From IMG/VR virus record IMGVR_UViG_3300010149_000220, positions 1 through 21,653 of that record: a DNA stretch of 21,653 nt; one strand, 5' to 3'. The position numbers were made by a program, and so were the translations under genes. Of this stretch, positions 13,581-20,222 are shown in pieces. Below the pieces are notes generated by a model. That model saw nothing but the letters and a program-made list of their open reading frames with translations. It was not told the DNA's origin and ran no database searches. Source of the stretch: a virus. The stretch's first letter is position 1, and each line of letters starts with the position of its first letter.

Positions 13581-13784
13581 CTATTTAGATGCCCATTTGT
13601 CCACACACTTCTTTCCGATATACATCAGAGCAACGATGACTAATATAATAGATACATCCACACCCCATCCATAACCAGTGGATAAACTAACGCCAGCAAC
13701 ACTTGGTCCTTTATCTGGCTTGGCTATTGTCTGATGGATCTCCACATTGTTCTGACCTTCACCAATGTTAATTGTTTTGTTCAT
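13581..13784 (-). CDS. Small single-span membrane protein
   Basis: A 67-residue protein: a soluble N-terminal 35 residues (MNKTINIGEGQNNVEIHQTI..., GPSVAGVSLSTGYGWG), a single membrane segment at about 42-57 (VDVSIILVIVALMYIG) and a basic C-terminus (KKCVDKWASK), predicting N-terminus outside and C-terminus in the cytoplasm. AGGA is found 6 nt upstream of the ATG (AGGATAACAG). It abuts the NifU-like gene. Small membrane proteins in a row here suggest membrane or lysis functions. Not recognised. Confidence 0.6.
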   Translation of the reverse strand: MNKTINIGEGQNNVEIHQTIAKPDKGPSVAGVSLSTGYGWGVDVSIILVIVALMYIGKKCVDKWASK

Positions 13785-13836
13785 CTGTTATCCTATACAT
13801 AATAGTTTTAAGATAGAGTATGAGAGATAGACATCT

Positions 13837-13929
13837 CTATTTAGGGGGAGGGTTATCAATGAGACAAGCAGCAATGCCAATACCAATAACCAGTGCGATG
13901 ACATAGATTAGTAGACCTGTAGTACTCAC
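13837..13929 (-). CDS. Very short membrane or lipoprotein-like peptide, GTG start
   Basis: A 30-residue frame starting with GTG at 13929-13927 inside the stop of the preceding gene (GTGA overlap) and ending with TAG at 13839-13837. It reads MSTTGLLIYVIALVIGIGIA then ACLIDNPPPK: one continuous hydrophobic segment, a possible lipobox (IAAC) and a short proline-ending tail. The gene before it is an N-anchored coiled-coil protein, so the pair resembles an i-spanin/o-spanin arrangement. Against this, mature o-spanins are much longer and the N-terminus lacks positive charges. A hairpin (AGAGAT..ATCTCT, 13823-13838) overlaps its stop. Confidence 0.45.
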   Translation of the reverse strand: MSTTGLLIYVIALVIGIGIAACLIDNPPPK

Positions 13930-14246
13930 TCGTATTTGTATCCTGAAGGAATTTTAACCTTACCTTGAAGAAGCTCAAAGATCTGACCATGCTGTTTCAT
14001 AATCTCTTTTGATTTATCCTTGCCTTCTGCTATATCTTCCTTAATAGTCTGTAATTCTTTCATTACAAGGGCTAAATCAAACTTCATCTTGGCCTGAGTT
14101 TCTACTACAGATTTCTGAGACTCTTCCTGATAAAACTTATATACTGTTTCTACCTTACTGTCAAGTTTAGATACATACCATATTAGTCCTATGGCTTGTA
14201 GAATAACAGCAAAGATTAAAGCATAGTTTAGCGGTATGGCTTTCAT
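13926..14246 (-). CDS. N-terminally membrane-anchored coiled-coil protein (possible i-spanin)
   Basis: A 106-residue protein: membrane segment at about residues 8-25 (YALIFAVILQAIGLIWYVS), then a long charged helical region (residues 28-95: KVETVYKFYQEESQKSVVE..., KMKFDLALVMKELQTIKEDI) and a short end (KIPSGYKYE). This topology, cytoplasmic start and long periplasmic coil, is that of inner-membrane spanins, and a hydrophobic 30-residue frame follows in GTGA overlap. GGGAG lies 7 nt upstream of ATG 14246, and the ATGA overlap with the gene before it suggests coupling. Its anchor resembles that of the next gene upstream (14243-14530), suggesting paralogy. Confidence 0.65.
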   Translation of the reverse strand: MKAIPLNYALIFAVILQAIGLIWYVSKLDSKVETVYKFYQEESQKSVVETQAKMKFDLALVMKELQTIKEDIAEGKDKSKEIMKQHGQIFELLQGKVKIPSGYKYE

Positions 14247-14530
14247 TTCTTACTCCCATTATAGATCTTATCATTAAGTTTCTGTACTTGCATTTCAAGC
14301 TGACCTATCTTTAGATCCTGTCTAACGTCACTAGGTAAAGAACCACTACCCCACTTTCCAGCGGGCCATAATTCAACAAAGTTTGAGTTCTTTCCTACGT
14401 CCTTACTGATCATCTTTATTTGAAAGTCGTTATGTTGTACTGATGCACTCAGACCTGCCAACCACCACACAACAGCAGCAGCCTGAACGAACAGACCAAC
14501 AGCAAGAGGTATAATAAACTTGTGATCCAT
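14243..14530 (-). CDS. N-terminally anchored small protein
   Basis: A 95-residue protein with an N-terminal membrane segment (residues about 5-27: FIIPLAVGLFVQAAAVVWWLAGL), a middle part with a tryptophan and glycine cluster (VELWPAGKWGSGSLPSD) and a short C-terminal helix (IGQLEMQVQKLNDKI). It begins with ATG 14530, 1 nt after the previous stop, with AAGG upstream. It overlaps the following gene by ATGA. The anchor pattern is shared with the gene at 13926-14246. Unknown function; with its neighbours possibly part of lysis or superinfection exclusion, unproven. Confidence 0.6.
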   Translation of the reverse strand: MDHKFIIPLAVGLFVQAAAVVWWLAGLSASVQHNDFQIKMISKDVGKNSNFVELWPAGKWGSGSLPSDVRQDLKIGQLEMQVQKLNDKIYNGSKK

Positions 14531-14531
14531 A

Positions 14532-15107
14532 TTAAATTGCCTTTTGTTTATAGTTATAAGGATTACGTGCTATACGACCACCTTCTTTTTTATTAAACTT
14601 TTCTACTTTAATAATTTTATCTCCAAAATGTATACCACCTACTTCCCCGTCTTTAGTTATAAAAGGTCTTCCACTTGATTTTAATGGACTACGACTTGAA
14701 AATATTTCTACTGGATACTTACCTTTAGCAGGGATTCCACTATACTTAATCTTTTCCACAGTTGATCCTGGTTGTCTGGGACCATATTTTTTATTCAATA
14801 CTATTTTAGCTTTATTTTTTCCTCCTGGAACAAAGGAAACATCAACATCTTTATTTTGAAACCATCCTGCTATATTTAATAAATTATTTTTATCTACAAA
14901 AATAGTTTTCTGAGATGGATGTTGCGGAGTACCTGTTTTATGTGTTTCACCCTTGCTAACTTTTGGCCCTCCAAGATATCTTATAGTTCTATTCTCTTCA
15001 TCAAAATCGTATTTAGAAGGTGTTAAAGGTGTACCATCCAGTTCTTTACGTTCAGTAGCAAACCTAGAAATAAGACGTTTGAGTAAATCTTTTTTTATTT
15101 TGCTCAT
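14532..15107 (-). CDS. Hypothetical protein with C-terminal GGRIARNP motif
   Basis: A 191-residue basic protein, no membrane segment or signal peptide. N-terminus is helical and basic (MSKIKKDLLKRLISRFATER), followed by a beta-rich region (ENRTIRYLGGPKVSKGETHK; PSQKTIFVDKNNLLNIAGWF; VDVSFVPGGKNKAKIVLN) and a C-terminal KKEGGRIARNPYNYK. A GGR motif near the C-terminus also occurs in the neighbouring 133-residue protein. Proteins of this kind occur in marine phage structural regions, where they may be virion-associated, but I do not recognise a named family. ATG 15107 overlaps the previous stop (TAATG) and its ribosome binding site GGAG lies in the previous gene's last codons. Confidence 0.55.
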   Translation of the reverse strand: MSKIKKDLLKRLISRFATERKELDGTPLTPSKYDFDEENRTIRYLGGPKVSKGETHKTGTPQHPSQKTIFVDKNNLLNIAGWFQNKDVDVSFVPGGKNKAKIVLNKKYGPRQPGSTVEKIKYSGIPAKGKYPVEIFSSRSPLKSSGRPFITKDGEVGGIHFGDKIIKVEKFNKKEGGRIARNPYNYKQKAI

Positions 15108-15120
15108 TATTTATAACTCC
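15105..15120 (-). repeat. 16-nt duplicated start-stop coupling module (copy 2)
   Basis: On the minus strand GGAGTTATAAATAATG: it encodes the final Ser-Tyr-Lys-stop of the 133-residue protein, supplies GGAG as ribosome binding site, and contains the TAATG start of the 191-residue gene. It is identical over 16 nt to 15506-15521. Confidence 0.8.
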
Positions 15121-15508
15121 TTACTTTTCCATAGCCTCGTAAAGCAACCCCAACACCAACACGCCCACCAAATTTTTTCTTTGATAAAGTTTTATACTGT
15201 TTTCTTGTTAATAAACCAGCACTTCTTTTTTTTGAAGCTTTAGTAGCATCTTCTTCAGTACCACTAATAATTTTATAGTCTGATTTCTTTATCTTACCCT
15301 GTTCATAAAATTTTTTAATCTGATCATCCGTATATGATACCCCATGATAAATACTAGGAGCAATAAGCCATTTAGTTTTATTTTTATTTAAAGGAATACT
15401 TACTCCTTTTTCAGATACAAACTCGCCTTCATTTGTTTTATAAACAGGTCTTCCAACTCGTGTCTTGACACCAGTTTTTTTCCCCACCAACTCTGGTATC
15501 TCAACCAT
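15107..15508 (-). CDS. Hypothetical protein with GRPVYKTNEGEFVSEK domain and C-terminal GGR motif
   Basis: A 133-residue basic protein. Residues about 18-45 (RVGRPVYKTNEGEFVSEKGV) followed by KWLIAPSIYHGVSYTDDQIKKFYEQGKI resemble a small domain repeatedly found in phage proteins ('R.lyk..dGe.vSE.s......w...PSIy.G......i...y..G'), function unknown to me. The C-terminus is KKFGGRVGVGVALRGYGKVRSYK, a lysine/glycine motif seen in small marine-phage proteins. It starts in a TAATG overlap with the endolysin gene stop, and GGAG lies in the last endolysin codons. Could be virion-associated or regulatory. Confidence 0.6.
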   Translation of the reverse strand: MVEIPELVGKKTGVKTRVGRPVYKTNEGEFVSEKGVSIPLNKNKTKWLIAPSIYHGVSYTDDQIKKFYEQGKIKKSDYKIISGTEEDATKASKKRSAGLLTRKQYKTLSKKKFGGRVGVGVALRGYGKVRSYK

Positions 15509-15521
15509 TATTTATAACTCC
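15506..15521 (-). repeat. 16-nt duplicated start-stop coupling module (copy 1)
   Basis: Identical 16 nt to 15105-15120. Here it encodes the Ser-Tyr-Lys-stop end of the M15 peptidase and provides the ribosome binding site and TAATG start of the 133-residue gene. Confidence 0.8.
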
Positions 15522-15891
15522 ATATCCAGGGACGAGGTGTCTTATCACTATCTTCCATCATATCTATATGAAGAAAACGTCTTTCAAACATTCCTCTTTG
15601 CGATACACCTATTCCTTTGAAGCCATGAACTATAGCAAGACGGAGTAATTTATAGGCTTCATGTCCACCTATAACTACATCAACAGCTTTACCATGTAAG
15701 TGAGCAGAATTAGGCGATCCTCCTATTACCGTATTATAAGACATATCCCTGTATCCAGAAGATATAATCATTGGTTTATTATAATCTTTTCTTAATCGAA
15801 TCAAAGCTTCCATAAAAGCTTCATCCATATTACATTCACCTGTACCTTTACATCTCAATTCATCTTCGGTGAAGAACTCCCAATTAGCCAC
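15508..15891 (-). CDS. M15-family peptidoglycan peptidase (endolysin)
   Basis: A D-Ala-D-Ala carboxypeptidase-like or L-Ala-D-Glu peptidase of 127 residues that would cut peptidoglycan peptides at lysis. The M15 zinc site is visible: SGYR (45-48), then H64 in AHLHGKAVD71 (S-x-H-x-x-G-x-A-x-D) and H108-I-D110. No signal peptide, so export would depend on a holin. The GTG at 15891 is preferred because AAAGGA sits 6 nt before it; the TTG at 15897, which adds two residues, is too close to that site. It overlaps the gene before it by 8 nt. The only holin recognised is on the other strand (11519-11929). Two Cys near the N-terminus (CKGTGEC) may be structural. Confidence 0.88.
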   Translation of the reverse strand: MANWEFFTEDELRCKGTGECNMDEAFMEALIRLRKDYNKPMIISSGYRDMSYNTVIGGSPNSAHLHGKAVDVVIGGHEAYKLLRLAIVHGFKGIGVSQRGMFERRFLHIDMMEDSDKTPRPWIWSYK

Positions 15892-16135
15892 GGCCAATCC
15901 TTTCTAAAATGTTGTCCATCTTATTATCAAGTCTATCAAATCTGTCCATTATCTTTTCTATATCTCTTTCTACTTCTATCTTGGTAGCATAAGTCTTTGG
16001 TATCTCTTCTCTTGTTACACTAATAAGTTTTCTAAGATCAGATAGTTGTGAAGCTATTCCTCGCATCCACCAAAGAAATCCTCCAATTGCTAAACTCAAT
16101 ACGGCATTCCATAACATTGTTGGATCTGATGGCAT
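15884..16135 (-). CDS. Membrane-anchored coiled-coil protein upstream of endolysin
   Basis: An 83-residue protein with an N-terminal membrane segment (about residues 7-24: MLWNAVLSLAIGGFLWWM) and a long charged coil (SQLSDLRKLISVTREEIPKT, EVERDIEKIMDRFDRLDNKM, DNILERIGRG). This is the layout of XhlA-like haemolysin/holin-associated proteins and of several phage membrane proteins just before endolysin, so a lysis role is likely but not proven. ATG 16135 follows AGAGGAA and starts 2 nt after the large virion gene's stop. Confidence 0.65.
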   Translation of the reverse strand: MPSDPTMLWNAVLSLAIGGFLWWMRGIASQLSDLRKLISVTREEIPKTYATKIEVERDIEKIMDRFDRLDNKMDNILERIGRG

Positions 16136-16137
16136 TA

Positions 16138-19100
16138 TTATTCCTCTTCTAAATTTTCCAGGTTAATGTTTAAATCTAATCCTTTCCATGCATTATGATA
16201 TGCACGTAATTTGGATATTACTTCCCCCTTGGGATATGCTAATTTCTTACCTCTTCGTTCTGCATCTGAATACGCTTTTATAATACTTTTAATAAAATCT
16301 TTAGATAAAGTTTCTGGTGAAAATCTTCCTCTTACAATAGAAGAAATCTGTTTTTTTGATAAAGATCCTTTTAATTTTTTATCATGTACCATTCTAAGTA
16401 TTTCCTGATTGGGCATGATATTGGAAAATTTACCAATTAATTTTGCAATACCTTGTTGAGCAACAAACTGTTCTTCAAATAATGTTCCATATTCATAAAG
16501 CATATCTTCTAAATCATAATCTAATTCAGGATCAGATATCTTAGCTAACATTTCTTTTTTAGTTGAAGCAACGTCTTCCAAGACATTTCTTTGTAAATGT
16601 CGGGAAGTAAATCCAAATGTTTTTTTAGGATTAAACTCTTTTTCTCCTGAAACAAGACCAAAAGCAGCCAGGAAAGGACCGTATTTAGTATTTATATTAT
16701 GTCTGGCAAGCCATTCTGAAAGATCGGCAGAATCTTCAAATCGTTTTCTTTCTTCATAATATAAAGGACGAAAGGCTCTTTCTAATTTTGAAAAAGCTTT
16801 ATTATCAAATATACCGAAATCAGCACCCATTTCAACAGCCTGTTTCACAATTCCAGGAGCAATAGTTTCTCCTATGTCTGCCAGTACTGAGGATCTTTCT
16901 TCATCATTTTCTGACTTAACATATGCCACAAAATTTTCTATTTGTTTAGTAGCAAGTGATGGTTCAAGAAAAGAACTTAAATAATTCCATACAGCTCTGG
17001 GAAATAGTTCATCTAAAGATTCAGAAATATTTTCTCCTCTGGCAGCAGAAGTCATGAAAGGTAAGACAATATCTAATACAGCAGCATCCGTATTTGAATA
17101 ACTTAAATCAACATATTTATAACCATCTTTTGTTTTTCTGACCGCAATAGCATGATCCTTTTGCCAGTCATTAAGACCCTCTCTAATGGTATCAGCAGCA
17201 TCAGAAGTTCCATTTATTTGATTCCATGCATAAGCCATTACGGTTGGTGCAGATGCATAAGCTCCTTGTGATAATAGACGTCTTGATCCTGCCCGAACAA
17301 GTTCCATATTATTTGTTTCAAATCCTTTTTTAATTTCTTCTCCGGCAATTTTAAATAGATAATATTTATTCCGTAAGTTTTCTGCTGGGAAAGCACCAAA
17401 GTTACCCATAACAGGAATACCTCTCATTTTTTCAATTATTCGGGGAACACGATCATAAACTGGAACAACATTTAAAGTTTTATCAGCAGCCGTTTCATCT
17501 ATAATTTTTTTATCAAACTCTCCTCTTAAAATTGCTTCTCTATTGGGCATATCATATGCATCAGAATAAGCTTCTCTTATTTTTATCTTGTCAGCTTCTG
17601 ATGTTTTATTCCATATTCTTTGTTCAGACATTCTTTCTGAAAAGAAAGTTCCTAACTTACCAATATCATCTGTTTTAGTATATACATTCATTAAACTTTT
17701 ATCTAATTTTGTATTATCTAATAAAGCTAGTGGATTTCCTGTAAGCAATCGTTTATTAAGTTTAGCATCTGATTCAAGAAAATTATTTCTTTTACCAAGC
17801 CTGTTTAAAATTTGTCCTATTTCAACTTGACTACCTTTTAAACCTAATCTATTTACTTGGTCTAAGAATTCTTTTCTTTGTTCTTTTGTAGCCTTTTTCC
17901 ACCAAAGACCAGCCATTAAACCACCAGTTAAATTACCTGTATTTGCAACATAACCTCCCATACCAAGAGCATTTCTAACATGAGCAACAGGACTATAAAC
18001 TGTTAATCCTTTTTTAAAGTAACCTTGCGCCATACTAAAAATATTTATGGCTTCGCCCATAAGTTTTGTTGTTGGTCCTGCATTTCCTGATTGAGGAAGA
18101 ACTAATCTATCTTGATTAAGCATTTCTTTTATTTTTAATGCCATATCTTTTGGAATATATAATTGTTCAGGATTAATATCTTTATATTCTTTTAGATCTT
18201 TTCCAATAATACGTTGATCACCAATTTTTATCTTATATTGTGGATTTGCTATTTCTACATCACCCCCTAATGTAGGATCACGTAGTCGTCCTGGTATACT
18301 AATTGGAGAATCTGGATTAAGAGGATCATACTCAAATCTATCAACCCTATCACCAAATTCATTATAAATAGGTTCACGATTTTGTCTGGCATACATATTT
18401 GGATGAGTAATTAGGGGAACCATTTCAACAGTTGTTCCATCAGGACGTTTATTAAGGGCTTCAGCTTCTTCTTTCGAACGAGCTATAACACCTAATTTTT
18501 GTCCCCCTATTTCTTGATCTGCTCTTATTTGAGCTTCTACATCAGTTAGCCCTTCTCTTTTATTCTTTGCTATTAATTCTTCTCTTATTTTTCTTGTTCT
18601 GTTTAGTAAGTTATCTTGTAAAGTTCCAGCCATTCTTAGATCAACAATATTATCATTTAAAGCATTAATAGTTTCCATAGCTCTAAAAGCAGCATTAAAA
18701 TTCTGCCCATAAATATGTCGAATAATAGGAGCTATTTCTTCTCTTCTTCTTGTAGTTCCATATTTAAGTTTTTTATCTAAGATAGGTTTATAGGCTTCTC
18801 TAAGCATAAGATCTAAGTGATTATCAATTTCAGTATGATTAGTAGTTCCATTTTTATTTAAAAATCTTGGAAGAATTTTTCTATTGTTATCTATAAAACC
18901 TGCTTTTAATAAACTTTCAGCATTTTTATCTGTGACCTTTAGCTCCGCATCTCCTACAATATCTGTTATATATTTTTTATATTCTGCTCTTACATTTTTA
19001 TTTTCTTGTTTTACGATCCACTTATCAAAAGGTTCTCTTTTTTTGGAAAACTTTTCATACACATCTCTATTATAAGTTGGTTGTCTTTTATAAAGTTCAT

Positions 19101-20217
19101 CAAAATAATTACTACTATAAGGAGTTTCTAATTGCCGAGCTTGAAGAAATTCAACCGTTTTTCTATATTCATTAAGTAAGTCAGTTATTTTTGGATCATA
19201 TTCTTTTAATTGTTTTAGGGCATTAGGATTACCCTCTATAGCATTATTAACTATAGTATTAATATCTCTTTCAGGATTTGAACTTCCTTCTGATTTTAAA
19301 CGTGCTGCTATTTGGGAAACTCTTGTACCTATTTCATTAGTAACAATTTCCATACGTTCAACTTCAGGTCTGAATTCACCTTTTTTTATATTGACAATAC
19401 GATCTACTTGAGCATCTTGTGCTGATGTTGGAAGAAAATTACGTTTAATCCAATTAACTCCCCATTGAGAAGACCAATCAGGACCAGGAGTAACTTTTTC
19501 AGAATGAGGAATTTCTTTAATTAATGAGGGTATTCCTTTTATTAGTCCTGTACTTCCTATATTAATTAGAGCACCAGCGACAGGACTTAAAGTTCCTTCT
19601 AATAAACCTTGTAATGCTATTTGAGAATAATCATATCCCTTATTAGGATCTTTTCTTCCAATTTCCATATCAACATCTTGGGATAAAATACTTTGTGTGG
19701 CACCTCCTGTGCCAGCAATAGTTCCTTCCAAAGCTAGAGCTTTTAATACAGGTTTACTTACAGATGCTTTTAACTTAGCTAACATAACTTGTCTAAAGCC
19801 TTGTTTAGCTGCTTCTTTTGCACTAAAAGCTGCTGCCGTACCTGTTCCAAGAGTAAAGGCTCCTGCAACAACAGATAATAAATTAGTAGGATCTGTTATA
19901 CCATATACACCATAATCCCAAAGTGCTTTACCTGTTGGCGCTCCTCCCTTACTCCAAAAGGAAGGCATTTTATCTAATTTATCTAATGCCTTTTTATAGA
20001 ACCTTTGTGTATCTGCACTAGCATCTGCTATTGTACTACCTTGTGAATAAGTAGAAGCAATGTTTGCATCAAAAGCTCTACGTTTTTCCATAAAAGTATC
20101 AAGAATATCTTTTGGATCTTGAGATACAGTTTCACCTACATCTTTTAAATACCAATAAGCATTAGATAGAAAATCAGAATCTTCCTGCAAAGACTCATAT
20201 GTTACCGGAGAAGCCAT
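16138..20217 (-). CDS. Very large virion protein, probably an internal (DNA-ejection) protein
   Basis: A 1359-residue protein, by far the longest in the window. Residues about 105-180 and 190-235 contain Gly/Ala-rich hydrophobic stretches (ITDPTNLLSVVAGAFTLGTG, ALALEGTIAGTGGATQSIL, LLEGTLSPVAGALINIG) that may insert in membranes; the rest is hydrophilic and helical with many Lys/Glu. Length, Gly/Ala-rich segments and position next to another long structural protein match the internal ejection proteins (T7 gp15/gp16 analogues) of short-tailed phages. I find no clear lytic transglycosylase motif. ATG 20217 is 5 nt after the previous stop; the ribosome binding site is weak. The specific role is inferred from size, composition and context. 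Confidence 0.65.
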   Translation of the reverse strand: MASPVTYESLQEDSDFLSNAYWYLKDVGETVSQDPKDILDTFMEKRRAFDANIASTYSQGSTIADASADTQRFYKKALDKLDKMPSFWSKGGAPTGKALWDYGVYGITDPTNLLSVVAGAFTLGTGTAAAFSAKEAAKQGFRQVMLAKLKASVSKPVLKALALEGTIAGTGGATQSILSQDVDMEIGRKDPNKGYDYSQIALQGLLEGTLSPVAGALINIGSTGLIKGIPSLIKEIPHSEKVTPGPDWSSQWGVNWIKRNFLPTSAQDAQVDRIVNIKKGEFRPEVERMEIVTNEIGTRVSQIAARLKSEGSSNPERDINTIVNNAIEGNPNALKQLKEYDPKITDLLNEYRKTVEFLQARQLETPYSSNYFDELYKRQPTYNRDVYEKFSKKREPFDKWIVKQENKNVRAEYKKYITDIVGDAELKVTDKNAESLLKAGFIDNNRKILPRFLNKNGTTNHTEIDNHLDLMLREAYKPILDKKLKYGTTRRREEIAPIIRHIYGQNFNAAFRAMETINALNDNIVDLRMAGTLQDNLLNRTRKIREELIAKNKREGLTDVEAQIRADQEIGGQKLGVIARSKEEAEALNKRPDGTTVEMVPLITHPNMYARQNREPIYNEFGDRVDRFEYDPLNPDSPISIPGRLRDPTLGGDVEIANPQYKIKIGDQRIIGKDLKEYKDINPEQLYIPKDMALKIKEMLNQDRLVLPQSGNAGPTTKLMGEAINIFSMAQGYFKKGLTVYSPVAHVRNALGMGGYVANTGNLTGGLMAGLWWKKATKEQRKEFLDQVNRLGLKGSQVEIGQILNRLGKRNNFLESDAKLNKRLLTGNPLALLDNTKLDKSLMNVYTKTDDIGKLGTFFSERMSEQRIWNKTSEADKIKIREAYSDAYDMPNREAILRGEFDKKIIDETAADKTLNVVPVYDRVPRIIEKMRGIPVMGNFGAFPAENLRNKYYLFKIAGEEIKKGFETNNMELVRAGSRRLLSQGAYASAPTVMAYAWNQINGTSDAADTIREGLNDWQKDHAIAVRKTKDGYKYVDLSYSNTDAAVLDIVLPFMTSAARGENISESLDELFPRAVWNYLSSFLEPSLATKQIENFVAYVKSENDEERSSVLADIGETIAPGIVKQAVEMGADFGIFDNKAFSKLERAFRPLYYEERKRFEDSADLSEWLARHNINTKYGPFLAAFGLVSGEKEFNPKKTFGFTSRHLQRNVLEDVASTKKEMLAKISDPELDYDLEDMLYEYGTLFEEQFVAQQGIAKLIGKFSNIMPNQEILRMVHDKKLKGSLSKKQISSIVRGRFSPETLSKDFIKSIIKAYSDAERRGKKLAYPKGEVISKLRAYHNAWKGLDLNINLENLEEE

Positions 20218-20222
20218 TAAAT

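Noticed and set aside
13823-13838. AGAGAT/ATCTCT hairpin as terminator of the minus operon
   Set aside because: Short, AT-rich stem without a T-run and followed by two more genes in the same direction.
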